64,000 nucleotides of DNA from Limivivens sp034101475 (GTDB lineage: Bacteria; Bacillota; Clostridia; Lachnospirales; Lachnospiraceae). A program made the position numbers and the translations under genes. The DNA lies in contig JAXEJQ010000024.1 in the NCBI GenBank assembly GCA_034101475.1, forward strand, positions 7,313 through 71,312. The letters are read 5' to 3'. The notes under the pieces were generated by a model, which was not told the DNA's origin, ran no database searches, and saw nothing but the letters and a program-made list of their open reading frames with translations. The number at the start of each line of letters is the position of its first letter. Position 1 is the stretch's first letter. Below, in pieces: positions 17,590-26,882 of this stretch.

Positions 17590-18840
17590 ATGAAGAGAAG
17601 AGCAAAATGGATGATCAGCGCAGTTGCGGCGGCAATCCTTTCTATGGGAGCAGCATCGGCAGCCATGGCAGAGGGAGATGTTCTGACTATTGAATTTTTC
17701 CAGCAGAAAGGGGAAGAAGGACCGCAGAAAGGCTATCAGGTTCTGATTGACAAGTTTAATGAAGAAAATCCGGATATTAAAATTGAGATGAATACCGTTC
17801 CGGATGCTCCGACGGTACTGACATCCAGAGTAGCATCCGGGGATATTCCGGTTATCTTCTCTGATTTCCCGACGCAGACGCAGTTTAAGCTGAAGGTGGA
17901 AAGTGGATATGTACAGGATTTGTCTGATCAGGAGTTTCTGCAGAATGCAGAGGCAGGTTCTCTGGCAATGACCATGCAGCCGGACGGTAAATATTATGCG
18001 CTTCCGTATACCAGGAACTATATGGGTGTTTTCTATAACATTGATATGTTTAACGAATATGGTCTTTCTGTTCCTTCTACATGGGATGAGTTCCTTGCCG
18101 TATGCGATACGCTGCAGGAAAATGGAATCATTCCCATGGGAATGAACGGCAAAGATCCGGGGCGTGTAGGTCATCTGTTCCAGACAGCTACGGTTGCATG
18201 GACAGAGCACGGCGTAGAAACAATTGGAGCAGCAGTGGCAGGCGAAGCGAAGATCGAGGGTGATGAAGGCTTTACGGCAATGTTTGAAAAGATGGCTACC
18301 CTTCTCAGCTATGCAAACGAAGATGCGCTGGCGCTTTCCGATACAAACTGCTATGAGAATTTCGCAAACGGACAGTATGCGATGTGCATTACCGGTTCTT
18401 ATGCGAAGGGAACCATTGAAGCTCTGAATTCGGAACTGAACCTGGGTGTATTCCCCCTCCCGAACGATACCGTTGAGACTACAAAGTGCCTGGCAGGTAT
18501 GGATATTTCCCTGTGTGTGTCCGCTCTGGCAAGTGATGAAGAAAAAGAAGCGGCTTATCGTTTCCTGGCGTTTATGGCACAGCCGGAAAATGCACAGACG
18601 TTTTTGAACTATGACGGCGCTCCTTCCGCAATTATCGGTGTTGCAAGTGAAGATGAAGGTGTTGCACCCATCAGTGAAATTCTGGCATCCGGAAAGACCC
18701 ATGACTGGATGGCGTCCACCATCAGCAACAATGTAATTCAGGATCTGTACAGTGTGGTACAGGGATTCTGGGCAGACAAGGATGTGGATGCGGTTCTGAA
18801 AAATATGGATGCTTCCATTGCAGTAACTTCCGTACAGTAA
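17590..18840 (+). CDS. Carbohydrate ABC transporter substrate-binding protein
   Basis: This family 1 (MalE-like) extracellular binding protein of 416 residues captures a sugar for the two permeases that follow. It has a basic N-terminus, a hydrophobic core and a likely cleavage after AAMA (about residue 28). The mature part contains ESGYVQDLSD, GKYYALPYTRNYMGVFYN and PSTWDEFL, all typical for the family. The ATG is chosen for AGGAGG seven bases upstream. Unlike most binding proteins of Gram-positive bacteria, there is no lipobox cysteine, so membrane retention is unexplained. No ATPase gene is present; a shared MsmX/UgpC-type ATPase from elsewhere is likely. Confidence 0.92.
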   Translation: MKRRAKWMISAVAAAILSMGAASAAMAEGDVLTIEFFQQKGEEGPQKGYQVLIDKFNEENPDIKIEMNTVPDAPTVLTSRVASGDIPVIFSDFPTQTQFKLKVESGYVQDLSDQEFLQNAEAGSLAMTMQPDGKYYALPYTRNYMGVFYNIDMFNEYGLSVPSTWDEFLAVCDTLQENGIIPMGMNGKDPGRVGHLFQTATVAWTEHGVETIGAAVAGEAKIEGDEGFTAMFEKMATLLSYANEDALALSDTNCYENFANGQYAMCITGSYAKGTIEALNSELNLGVFPLPNDTVETTKCLAGMDISLCVSALASDEEKEAAYRFLAFMAQPENAQTFLNYDGAPSAIIGVASEDEGVAPISEILASGKTHDWMASTISNNVIQDLYSVVQGFWADKDVDAVLKNMDASIAVTSVQ

Positions 18841-18890
18841 GGGTTCATGCAGGTATTCTAGCAGATGAGCGCAGGAGGTGCTGTTACAGA

Positions 18891-19025
18891 ATGAGAATCG
18901 GGTTTTCCTTTTTTGAATTCTGTGACGGCACCTTTCTTAATGAAAAGGGCATCTCCGGAATCCGTATGGGGCCTGAATGGATGGAAATTCCGGAATGCGG
19001 ATTATCAAAGGAGATGACAGGATGA
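18891..19025 (+). CDS. Candidate 44-residue small ORF coupled to the ABC permease gene
   Basis: ATG at 18891 opens a 44-codon frame (MRIGFSFFEFCDGTF... ending LSKEMTG) whose TGA overlaps the permease ATG in an ATGA arrangement. AGGAGG lies 12 bases upstream, which is long but usable. No family is recognised and there is no membrane segment. It may be a real small protein, a remnant, or a leader that couples translation between the binding-protein and permease genes. This is called from the sequence layout only. Confidence 0.4.
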   Translation: MRIGFSFFEFCDGTFLNEKGISGIRMGPEWMEIPECGLSKEMTG

Positions 19026-19915
19026 AAAAACAGGGAAAACGAAAAAAAATCACTTCCGGAAAGGCTGTTTATTTTGCATTTACCGTTATTCCGCTTTTCC
19101 TTTATTCTTTTTTTTACGTAGTATCTGTGATAAACGGGATATCCTACAGTTTTACAAACTGGGATGGTATTTCGAAGGATTATCAATTTGTCGGTTTCAG
19201 AAATTATGTACTGCTGATGAAAAATCCCATTTTCTGGAATTCCATAAGGGTAACGGTCTGTTACAGTATTTTGCTGGTAACAGGTGTTATTTCTGTATCT
19301 CTGATGCTGGCAATCGCTTTGAATTCTATCCATCGATTCAAAACACTGGTGAAATCAGTGTTTTTTGTTCCGGCTATGATCGGCGGGGTGACCATAGCTC
19401 TGATCTGGGATCAGCTTTATTACCGTGTTATCCCGGTTATCGGTCAGGCTCTGGGGCTTGAATGGCTTTCCCGGAGTCCTCTGAGCAACGGCAATCTTGC
19501 CCTGCCGGCGGTTGTATTTGTTCAGTGCTGGCAGGCTGTTGCGACACCCACCGTAATCTTTCTTGCAGGTCTGCAGCAGATTCCGGATGAACAGTATGAA
19601 TCTGCTGAGATAGACGGAGCTACGGCTTTTCAGCGCTTTCGTTACATTACGATGCCCTATCTGATTCCGACAGTAACGGTGAATCTGGTTTTGATTATTA
19701 AGCAGGGTTTTACATCCTTTGATTTCCCGTTTGCCCTGACAGGCGGCGGACCAGTGCGTGCAACAGAAGTGGTGGGGATTCTGCTTTACAACGATGCCTA
19801 TAAAAATATGAGATTTGCCACAGCAAATGCGGAGGCGTGCATTCTGTTTCTGTTTGTTGCACTGTTTTCCTTTATTCAGTTGAGGCTGACAAGCAAAAAG
19901 GGGGCATATGAATGA
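19022..19915 (+). CDS. Carbohydrate ABC transporter permease 1 (MalF type)
   Basis: The 297-residue protein has six hydrophobic segments and the ATPase-contacting EAA loop (YESAEIDGATAFQRFRYITMP, about residues 200-220). It begins with the KAVYFAFTVIPLFLYSFFYV helix and carries YSFTNWDG, common to MalF/UgpA-like sugar permeases. The ATG is preceded by AAGGAGATGACAGG. The stop overlaps the next permease by 4 bp. With its partner it forms the membrane channel for the sugar bound by the protein at 17590. Confidence 0.93.
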   Translation: MKKQGKRKKITSGKAVYFAFTVIPLFLYSFFYVVSVINGISYSFTNWDGISKDYQFVGFRNYVLLMKNPIFWNSIRVTVCYSILLVTGVISVSLMLAIALNSIHRFKTLVKSVFFVPAMIGGVTIALIWDQLYYRVIPVIGQALGLEWLSRSPLSNGNLALPAVVFVQCWQAVATPTVIFLAGLQQIPDEQYESAEIDGATAFQRFRYITMPYLIPTVTVNLVLIIKQGFTSFDFPFALTGGGPVRATEVVGILLYNDAYKNMRFATANAEACILFLFVALFSFIQLRLTSKKGAYE

Positions 19916-20757
19916 AACGCAGCTATTCAAAAGAGGACAGAATCTGGTATCTCTTACGGGATCTGCTGATTTTTGCAGGACTGTTTTTGATTTTGTTCCC
20001 GCTGTATCTTGTTGTGATCAATTCCTTTAAAAGCCTGGAAGAAGCAGGAAGAAATTTTTTTGCTCTGCCATCCGGATTGAATCTGGATAATTTCAGAGAG
20101 CTGTTTACCAACAGCCAGTATTGGGTATATTTAAAAAATTCCCTGTATATCTCTTCGGTTTCCATGATTCTGGTATTGATTCTGGTGCCTTCCGTATCCT
20201 ATGCGATAGCCAGAAATTTTCAAAAGAAATACTATAAGTTTCTTTACTGTTATTTGCTGATGGGACTGTTTATTCCGGCGCAGGTCGTAATGCTTCCGGT
20301 TACGAAAATGATGACAAAGCTGAATATGCTCAGTCATGAAGGATTGATTCTGCTGTATGCATCTTTCAGTCTGACTCAGGGTGTTTTTCTCTTTGTTAAT
20401 TTTATCCGGGGTCTTCCTTATGAAATCGAAGAAGCGGCTCAAATCGACGGCTGTTCTGTTTTTCAGACTTATGTGCGAGTTGTGATCCCGCTGGTGAAGC
20501 CGATGATTGCGACAATTACAATTCTGGATCTTCTGTGGTTCTGGAATGACTTTATGCTTCCGCTGCTGATGCTGAACCGCTCCAGAAATATCTGGACCCT
20601 GCCCCTGTTCCAATATAATTTTAAAACCGAGTATTCTTTTAATTATACCATGGCTTTTACAGCCTATCTGATGGCTATGCTTCCTATGCTGGTGATTTAC
20701 TGTCTTGGACAGAAATATATTATAAAAGGGTTGACCGCCGGTTCTGTAAAGGGATAA
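19912..20757 (+). CDS. Carbohydrate ABC transporter permease 2 (MalG type)
   Basis: The 281-residue MalG/UgpE-like partner permease has LFPLYLVVINSFKS near the N-terminus, LPSGLNLDNFRELF, and the EAA loop (EIEEAAQIDGCSVFQTYVRV, about residues 175-194). It is complete, unlike the related remnant at 12057. It is translationally coupled to permease 1 and followed 37 bp later by the response regulator gene. Confidence 0.93.
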   Translation: MKRSYSKEDRIWYLLRDLLIFAGLFLILFPLYLVVINSFKSLEEAGRNFFALPSGLNLDNFRELFTNSQYWVYLKNSLYISSVSMILVLILVPSVSYAIARNFQKKYYKFLYCYLLMGLFIPAQVVMLPVTKMMTKLNMLSHEGLILLYASFSLTQGVFLFVNFIRGLPYEIEEAAQIDGCSVFQTYVRVVIPLVKPMIATITILDLLWFWNDFMLPLLMLNRSRNIWTLPLFQYNFKTEYSFNYTMAFTAYLMAMLPMLVIYCLGQKYIIKGLTAGSVKG

Positions 20758-20794
20758 GATGAGAAAGAAATGGGCTTGAAATGAGGTGCGGAGT

Positions 20795-22345
20795 TTGATT
20801 ACGGTGTTGGTCGTGGAGGATGAAGTTTATGCAAGAAAATCTCTTGTAAAAATGATCACGGAGTATGCCAGACAGAAAGAATTCCGGATCCTGGAGGCGG
20901 AAAACGGAGAAGCTGCGCTGGAGGTTATGAAAACGGAAAAACTGGATCTGGTAATGGCGGATATCCGCATGCCCAAGCTGGACGGCCTGGGGCTTTTGAA
21001 ACAGATCAAGGCAAGGGATTCCTCTCTGCAGGTTGTCATGCTCAGCGCTTACTCTGAGTTCGAATATGCAAGAGCTTCTCTGCGGTACGGGGCCTTTGAC
21101 TATCTGCTGAAGCCGGTCAGCGATGAAGCGCTGAAGGAATGTCTGGATCAATTTCTTTATCAGGATATGCAGCAGAAGCGGGAAACGGTAATTACCGGAC
21201 AGGATGCGGTAACCAGGTTTATAATGTGCAGGACGGAAGACAGTTCCTATGATGATTTTATAGGACGTAACCTGTTCCGGAAAATTTTTGAGAAATATCA
21301 GGTGCTGATGATATCCTTTCCGCAGGATGCCAGGATTGAGGCGGAAGAGATTTTTCATGAGGTTGAGCAGATGTTTCAGCAGGAAATGTGGACGGCATTC
21401 CGCATGTTCCGGAAGGAAAAGCAAATCTGGGTACTGGTGATCAACGTAGAGCAGGACAGCTTCTTTTTCCCGCGAAAACTGATCCGTTTTTTCGAAAAAA
21501 GAGATTGCCATATCCGGATTGGTGTCAGCCGGGAACATACTGTGCCTGATGAAATCGGGAATGCGGTGGAGGAGGCCAGAGATGCTCTGATCTGCAAGCT
21601 TTTTCAGCCGGACAGGATCCTGATTTATGATCAGATCAGTCAGAAAGAGGCCAGTTCGTTTCGGTTGGGGCAGAATGAAGAGATGCTTTTGAGACAGGCT
21701 CTGAAAAATCGAAGCAGGAAGAAGACGGAGGAGGCTTTACAGCAGATTTTCCGGAAGATTCATGAAAAACCGTTGATCCGAAGGGACAGTCTGGAATTAT
21801 TTTTCAATCAGATGAAGGTGATCATGCAGGAGGCACAGCATGGGGATGGGATTCAGTTTCAGGAAGGTTTTTCCAGTATTCTGAGCTTTGACAGTATGCA
21901 GGATCTGGAGGATTCGATTACTCAGATCTGTAAAAATATCAGCAACCTGTTTGAGAAAGAAAGAGGAGAGGAATCTTCGGATGTGATCGAACAGATTGTA
22001 AATTATGTTTCTGCCCATTATGAACAGGACATTTCGCTGAAAGAGCTGGCGGAGAATCAATTGTATATGAATTCTACCTATGTCAGCCATCGGTTTGCGG
22101 AACGGATGGGCATCAGCTTTTCGGCATGGCTGCGCGGTGTCAGGATCGGGCACGCGAAGAAATTTCTGGAAAACGGAGAGTGGTCTATTACTGAGGTGGC
22201 CTCCATGTCCGGATACAATGATACTTCCCAGTTTATTCGTGCATTTCGTCAGGAGACGGGAGTAACACCAAAAAAGTACCGGGATGCTGCACGGGGGAAA
22301 AACAGGAGTGGCTGCGTGAAAAATGGGGAGACAGGAAAGGGGTAG
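20795..22345 (+). CDS. YesN-type response regulator with AraC DNA-binding domain
   Basis: The 516-residue protein has a receiver domain (VLVVEDEVYARKSL; phospho-acceptor D56 in MADIRMPKLDG; K in LLKPVSDEAL), a long middle linker, and a C-terminal AraC/XylS double helix-turn-helix (about residues 410-505, ISLKELAENQLYMNSTYVS and ITEVASMSGYNDTSQFIRAF). It probably receives phosphate from the kinase at 15432 and activates the transporter operon. I prefer the TTG at 20795, placed eight bases after GAGG; a GTG nine bases earlier is an alternative. Confidence 0.9.
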   Translation: MITVLVVEDEVYARKSLVKMITEYARQKEFRILEAENGEAALEVMKTEKLDLVMADIRMPKLDGLGLLKQIKARDSSLQVVMLSAYSEFEYARASLRYGAFDYLLKPVSDEALKECLDQFLYQDMQQKRETVITGQDAVTRFIMCRTEDSSYDDFIGRNLFRKIFEKYQVLMISFPQDARIEAEEIFHEVEQMFQQEMWTAFRMFRKEKQIWVLVINVEQDSFFFPRKLIRFFEKRDCHIRIGVSREHTVPDEIGNAVEEARDALICKLFQPDRILIYDQISQKEASSFRLGQNEEMLLRQALKNRSRKKTEEALQQIFRKIHEKPLIRRDSLELFFNQMKVIMQEAQHGDGIQFQEGFSSILSFDSMQDLEDSITQICKNISNLFEKERGEESSDVIEQIVNYVSAHYEQDISLKELAENQLYMNSTYVSHRFAERMGISFSAWLRGVRIGHAKKFLENGEWSITEVASMSGYNDTSQFIRAFRQETGVTPKKYRDAARGKNRSGCVKNGETGKG

Positions 22346-22349
22346 AAGC

Positions 22350-23834
22350 ATGGAGATGGAAGCGTGGATGGATGCCCATGAACAGGAGATGCTGGATGAT
22401 CTTGCAGCTCTTGTCCGGATTCGGAGTGTGGCAGGTCAGGGGACGGGAAACAGCCCTTTCGGAAAGGCATGCAGACAGGTGCTGGATGTGATACTGCAGA
22501 TGGGAGAAAAATATGGGTTTTCTGTTTCGGACTGTGATGGATATGCGGGAGAGATCTGCTGGGGCGGGTTTGCGCAGGCTGCGGATTGTGGCTCAGTGGA
22601 TAAGAAACCAGATGCTTTTGAGGATTTTGGCGTTTGGGGACATCTCGATGTGGTGCCGGAGGGAAACGGATGGAAATATCCCCCTTATGAGTTGACCAGG
22701 GAGGGAGATTTTCTGATTGGAAGAGGGGTACAGGACAACAAAGGACCGGTCATTGCGGTACTTTATGCCTTGCGGTTTCTGAAAGAAAGCGGGTGGAAAC
22801 CGCAGAAGCGTTTCCGGTTGATTTTCGGATGTGATGAAGAACAGGGAATGAGTGATGTGGAGTATTTTCTGGCTCATTATCCGGCTCCTGCATTTTCTTT
22901 TGTAGCAGACTGTGGATTTCCGGTCTGCCGGGGAGAAAAAGGAATGCTTTCTCTCGAAATCGGGAAAAAACTGCAGAGCGGAAAGATCCGCCGGATGAGA
23001 AGCGGAAGCGCCTGGAACATTGTGCCGGGAGAGGCATGGGCGGAGATTTTTGCAGAGGGAAAGGAACGGCTGGTAAGCGCAGCCGGCGTTTCCGGGCATG
23101 CCGCTTTTCCGGAGGGAACGGTTCATGCAGCAGGAGAGCTGTGCAGAAAACTTCTGGAACTGCCGCTTTGTGCAGAGGAACAGGAATGGATTTCTTTTTT
23201 GGAAAAGGTCTGTCAGGATGGCTGGGGAACCGGTCTTGGGATTGCCTGTAAAGATGAGGAATCCGGCAGACTCACCTGTAACCCGGGAATTCTTGAGATG
23301 GCAGACGGCGTATGGCGGGTCTGCTTTGACATTCGTTATCCGGTGACGATCTCCGCCCGGGATTTGCTGAAAGAGGTGGAGCAGACTGCAGAACGATATG
23401 GCTTTACGTGGAAGGTACGAAAGAATGCACCCCCTTTTTGTGTACCGGCGCAGCATCCGCTGGTAGAGCGGCTGATGGAGGTCTATAACCGGGAACAGAA
23501 GGACGGGAAGCAGCCCTATATCATGGGCGGCGGTACCTATGCGAAAAAAATTCCGCGGGCAGTAGGATTTGGTCCCGGACTGGATCAGCACCTTGAACGG
23601 CTGGGATTTTCCGGTTCCAGAGGGAACTGCCACAGCGTGGATGAAGCGCAGTCGCTGACAAACCTGAAAAAAGCAGTGAAAATATATGCGAATGCCTTTC
23701 AGGTATTGGAAAATGAAAAAAGGAGAAATCAGACTTATGAAAACAATTGCACTTGGAAAGAGCAAAATGGAAGCATCGGAAATCGGACTGGGCTGTATGC
23801 GTCTGACCGGATTGAAGGAAAAAAGGGAGGTTGA
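22350..23834 (+). CDS. M20 family metallopeptidase, PepV/Sapep-like dipeptidase
   Basis: The 494-residue protein has the metal-site motifs of co-catalytic Zn peptidases: VWGHLDVVPEG (His/Asp), the bridging Asp in GRGVQDNKGPV, the Glu pair in FGCDEEQGM, and a late NCHSVDE. PepV-type enzymes cleave dipeptides in the cytoplasm. It starts 5 bp after the response regulator. Recognisable family sequence ends near residue 455 (KIYANAFQVLEN). A further ~39 residues run in a different frame through the start of the next gene for 98 bp. That tail is unlikely to be conserved and suggests loss of the original stop. Confidence 0.88.
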   Translation: MEMEAWMDAHEQEMLDDLAALVRIRSVAGQGTGNSPFGKACRQVLDVILQMGEKYGFSVSDCDGYAGEICWGGFAQAADCGSVDKKPDAFEDFGVWGHLDVVPEGNGWKYPPYELTREGDFLIGRGVQDNKGPVIAVLYALRFLKESGWKPQKRFRLIFGCDEEQGMSDVEYFLAHYPAPAFSFVADCGFPVCRGEKGMLSLEIGKKLQSGKIRRMRSGSAWNIVPGEAWAEIFAEGKERLVSAAGVSGHAAFPEGTVHAAGELCRKLLELPLCAEEQEWISFLEKVCQDGWGTGLGIACKDEESGRLTCNPGILEMADGVWRVCFDIRYPVTISARDLLKEVEQTAERYGFTWKVRKNAPPFCVPAQHPLVERLMEVYNREQKDGKQPYIMGGGTYAKKIPRAVGFGPGLDQHLERLGFSGSRGNCHSVDEAQSLTNLKKAVKIYANAFQVLENEKRRNQTYENNCTWKEQNGSIGNRTGLYASDRIEGKKGG

Positions 23835-24654
23835 GAAGCTTATTGAGACAGCGGTCGATCAGGGCATCAATTTTTTTGACCATGCGGATATTTATGACGG
23901 AGGTCAGGCTGAGGCCGTGTTCGGAGAGTGTCTGCCGGAAGGACTTCGGGAGAAAATCCTGATTCAGACAAAATGTGCGATTCGTCCGGGCTGCTGTTAC
24001 GATTTTTCTTATGAGTATATCATGAAATCTGTTGAGGGAAGCCTGAAGCGCCTTCGGACGGATTACGTGGATATTCTGCTGCTTCACCGTCCGGATACAC
24101 TGATGGAGGAAGAGGAGGTTGCCCGTGCCTTTGAAGAGCTGGAAAAGAGCGGAAAGGTGCGCAGCTTTGGTGTGAGCAACCAGAATTCCATGCAGCTTGC
24201 GCTGATGAATCAATTCTGCGGCGGCAGAATTGCCGTTAACCAGCTGCAGCTTTCGATTCCCCACTGTGATATCATTGATTCGGGAATCAATGTGAATATT
24301 CATAATGATGCGGGAGCAAACAGGGACGGAAGTGTTCTGGAGTATTGCAGACTGAAGGGTATTACGATTCAGGCATGGTCTCCGTTCCAGTATGGAATGT
24401 TTGAAGGCTGTTTTATCGGAAGTGAAAAGTTCCCGGAGCTGAATGTGGTGCTGAACCGTCTGGCAGAAAAGTATGATGCGACACCGAATGCCATAGCCAT
24501 TGCCTGGATTCTGCGCCATCCGGCTAAAATCCAGCCTATTGTAGGCACTACGAATGCGGAGCGTCTGAAGGGGATCTGCAGAGCAGCGGATATTCGTCTG
24601 ACCCGGGAAGAGTGGTATGAGCTTTATCTTGCGGCAGGAAAGAAGCTTCCGTAA
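23737..24654 (+). CDS. Aldo/keto reductase
   Basis: The 305-residue NAD(P)H-dependent oxidoreductase has the family layout: MKTIALGKSKMEASEIGLGCMRL, the catalytic Asp/Tyr in FDHADIYDGG (about residue 50), Lys in IQTKC, His in LLLHRPD, and a cofactor-binding stretch ending IVGTTNAERL. GGAG precedes the ATG by 11 bases. The start lies inside the 3' end of the dipeptidase frame. It is the last gene before the terminator at 24709. The substrate is not known; a role in handling the imported sugar is possible. Confidence 0.9.
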   Translation: MKTIALGKSKMEASEIGLGCMRLTGLKEKREVEKLIETAVDQGINFFDHADIYDGGQAEAVFGECLPEGLREKILIQTKCAIRPGCCYDFSYEYIMKSVEGSLKRLRTDYVDILLLHRPDTLMEEEEVARAFEELEKSGKVRSFGVSNQNSMQLALMNQFCGGRIAVNQLQLSIPHCDIIDSGINVNIHNDAGANRDGSVLEYCRLKGITIQAWSPFQYGMFEGCFIGSEKFPELNVVLNRLAEKYDATPNAIAIAWILRHPAKIQPIVGTTNAERLKGICRAADIRLTREEWYELYLAAGKKLP

Positions 24655-24708
24655 ATACGGGAAGAGCATGGATCATGGGCAGAAAATCAGAAATCGTGCT
24701 TTTACATA

Positions 24709-24745
24709 GAAAGGCTGCTGTACGAAACGGGTACAGCAGCCTTTC
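24709..24745. terminator. Bidirectional terminator between the ABC operon and the UroD-like gene
   Basis: GAAAGGCTGCTGTAC and GTACAGCAGCCTTTC form a perfect 15-bp stem with a 7-base loop between two convergent genes. Confidence 0.85.
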
Positions 24746-24780
24746 AGATGTTACAGCCTGAACCGGCGGCAGCTTTTGTC

Positions 24781-25761
24781 CTAAAGGGTACTGTAGTCGA
24801 ATTCCTTTGTAGCTTCCATTACCCATTTGATGCGTTTCAGATCGATGTCGTCCGGAAGACTGCAGTCCGGGCCGAGAAGAAAGCCCTTTCTGCCGTAGGT
24901 TCGGATCAGACGTCTGGTTTCTTCTTTTACTTCCTCCTCGGTACCGCAGTACATGATTCCGGTTACCCGGTTGTCAAATCCGCCCCATGCGGCGGAGCCG
25001 GGGAAAAATTCCTTGATTCCGTTTACATCGATTTGATCAACATAGGATGCCCAGTTTACTGTACAGGCCTGATAGCCCTTCCAGCTTTGCATGTGATTAA
25101 CGGTACCTGCGGCATCGGCATCCCATCCGCAGCAGTGAAGAATATTGGTATCACTGACGGAGTTCATAAAATTGAGCATTTTCAGATCCCCGGGTTTTAC
25201 CCATGCCTCATACTCTTCCAGAGTAAATCTTGTAAGCTCTGCGTTCTGTACACTGTAAAAAATGCCATCCAGTCCCAGGTCAATCATTGCTTTGATCATG
25301 GCATTTACGTCATCTGCAATCATGTCGCATGCATGCATCACAGCCCTGGGATCCTTACGCATACATTCCATCATTTTATCCCATCCTACCTGAAGGCGGA
25401 AAATGGACAGCGGACAGAAAAGGGTGTAGAAGGTATAACATTCACCGTTTACTTCTTTTAAGATTCTGCGGACACGATCAATCTGATCACTGATGAATGG
25501 ATCATCCAGTGTAATATGTCCCATCTGATACAGCTCGGATACGTCCTTCAGATTTTTTACGGTGGGTTCCGGCCATCCGAAATATCCATCGCTGGAAATT
25601 TTGATAAAGTCGACATCGGTCTCGCGGTAAAATTCCATATGGGCCTCGACGATGTCCTGTCCGCGTTTCATCGGGATTGTATAATGTCTCCAGAAACAAC
25701 CGGGAACATAGTCTGTTTCCTGATTGTGGAGAGCTGCGTATACTCGTTCGCGTTTATTCAT
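24781..25761 (-). CDS. Uroporphyrinogen decarboxylase (URO-D)-like protein, MtaA/CmuA group
   Basis: The 326-residue protein begins MNKRERVYAALHNQETDYVP, the opening of URO-D superfamily proteins that include methylcobamide:CoM methyltransferases as well as true HemE. It has an ILHCCGWDADAAG segment and ends with LLGPDCSLPDDID, where Cys/His could hold zinc as in corrinoid methyltransferases. The heme-enzyme pattern is not obvious and no heme genes are near. I therefore infer a demethylase or methyltransferase-type function rather than heme synthesis. No corrinoid protein gene is adjacent. Confidence 0.75.
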   Translation of the reverse strand: MNKRERVYAALHNQETDYVPGCFWRHYTIPMKRGQDIVEAHMEFYRETDVDFIKISSDGYFGWPEPTVKNLKDVSELYQMGHITLDDPFISDQIDRVRRILKEVNGECYTFYTLFCPLSIFRLQVGWDKMMECMRKDPRAVMHACDMIADDVNAMIKAMIDLGLDGIFYSVQNAELTRFTLEEYEAWVKPGDLKMLNFMNSVSDTNILHCCGWDADAAGTVNHMQSWKGYQACTVNWASYVDQIDVNGIKEFFPGSAAWGGFDNRVTGIMYCGTEEEVKEETRRLIRTYGRKGFLLGPDCSLPDDIDLKRIKWVMEATKEFDYSTL

Positions 25762-25802
25762 GGTAGTATCCTCCTGTGAGTATTCAATGATAAGTAGGTA
25801 TC

Positions 25803-25860
25803 GGGGTCAAAAGATGCCATACGGATTATTCCGTGCTTCGCACTCCCGCACTCCTGACAC
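25803..25860 (-). repeat. Element B copy (B1 type), inverted relative to 5874
   Basis: The reverse complement reads GTGCGAAGCACGGAATAATC followed by CGTATGGCATCTTTTGACCC, matching the copy at 5874-5930. The left arm of its outer stem has decayed. Confidence 0.75.
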
Positions 25861-25982
25861 CATAAGTATAAAATAGCCCAAAGCGGGTTTCAACGCGGGA
25901 AATAGAGTGGAAGTTTGAAGATTCGATAGGAGATGTTCTTGTTTTGGAGGAAAAGATATGCTAAAATATTAATTTATTATGG

Positions 25983-26041
25983 TTTGCATGTTCTTACGGC
26001 CGCATCAGCAAGTGATTCGGCCTGTCTTCTGAACAATGCCT
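25983..26041 (-). repeat. Partial, diverged element A
   Basis: GTTCTTACGGCCGCATCAGC followed by AAGTGATTCGGCCTG matches the outer third of element A (54184-54220). The rest of the element is missing. Confidence 0.65.
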
Positions 26042-26046
26042 CAGTC

Positions 26047-26766
26047 TCAATGAATAAACTTTTTCACCATAAATGCAGCCATAAGCTGAAAACGTTCGGT
26101 GGGATCATCCAGCCGGAAGCCTAACTGTTCTTTAAGAATCCGGATCCGGTTTGTGACTGTATTCCGATGGCAGTAGCTTTCGGCTGCGATTTCCTGTATA
26201 TTTCCCCAGTACTTCAGATAAAGAAAAAGAGTGTCTGCAAAATTGCTTCTGTGTTTTTCGTCGTATTTCAGGACAGCTCCCAGCTTCTGTTCGACGAACT
26301 GTTCCAGGATCGAGCGGTTCTCGATTTCCAGAAGCAGCTTGTAAAAGTCCATCTGCTGGTCTGCTCTTGCGTCCAGAAAAATCCGGTCATAGTAATCCCG
26401 TGTGATATCGTAAATATGAATGTGCCAGGGCATGGAAAACAGTGGAAAAGCGTGTTCATTGCAGAATGCCAGAACATTGCCGGTAAGATCTTCGGTGGTC
26501 AGATGCTTTCCAATATTCAGGATCAGGCCGCAGGTATGCTTTTCGTACAGCGCTCTGACAAAATTCATCAGCCATTTCTCTGTATGGTCATAGAGTGCTC
26601 CGGTTGAGAGAATCAGCTCTCCTGTTCTGAGAAAACCGGAATTTGCAGGGTCTTCTGCCACATAAATCCAGTTCATCTCACGGTTCAGTCCTGCTTCTCC
26701 TGCAATAAGCTGCAGCTCGTATTTTTCTTTTGTATTTTCATATAATTCGGATAGGATGATTGCCAC
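26047..26766 (-). CDS. PucR-family transcriptional regulator
   Basis: The 239-residue protein has an N-terminal PucR-like sensory domain (LIAGEAGLNREMNWIYVAEDP... FLRTGELILSTG) and a C-terminal helix-turn-helix of the HTH_30 type (FLYLKYWGNIQEIAAESYCHRNTVTNRIRILKEQLGF, about residues 180-215, quoted here in outline). Such regulators often activate an adjacent, divergently transcribed catabolic operon in response to its substrate. Here the divergent genes are the aminotransferase and dehydrogenase at 27017-29601. The protein is shorter than full-length PucR because the GGDEF-like middle region is minimal. Confidence 0.85.
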   Translation of the reverse strand: MAIILSELYENTKEKYELQLIAGEAGLNREMNWIYVAEDPANSGFLRTGELILSTGALYDHTEKWLMNFVRALYEKHTCGLILNIGKHLTTEDLTGNVLAFCNEHAFPLFSMPWHIHIYDITRDYYDRIFLDARADQQMDFYKLLLEIENRSILEQFVEQKLGAVLKYDEKHRSNFADTLFLYLKYWGNIQEIAAESYCHRNTVTNRIRILKEQLGFRLDDPTERFQLMAAFMVKKFIH

Positions 26767-26853
26767 GTGATTCTACCTGCCTTTTCGTTTTTCCTTTCAG
26801 GAGCTGCCCGGCAAATGAGCCTGGCGTCAAAAGTCCTTCTGCACGGTGCTTTG

Positions 26854-26882
26854 ATTATAACACAAATTGTGCATCATGCACA
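26854..26882 (-). promoter_or_regulatory. Promoter of the PucR gene, overlapped by a palindrome
   Basis: Minus-strand TATAAT (26854-26859) is preceded at -35 distance by the right half of the palindrome at 26868-26882. Confidence 0.45.
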
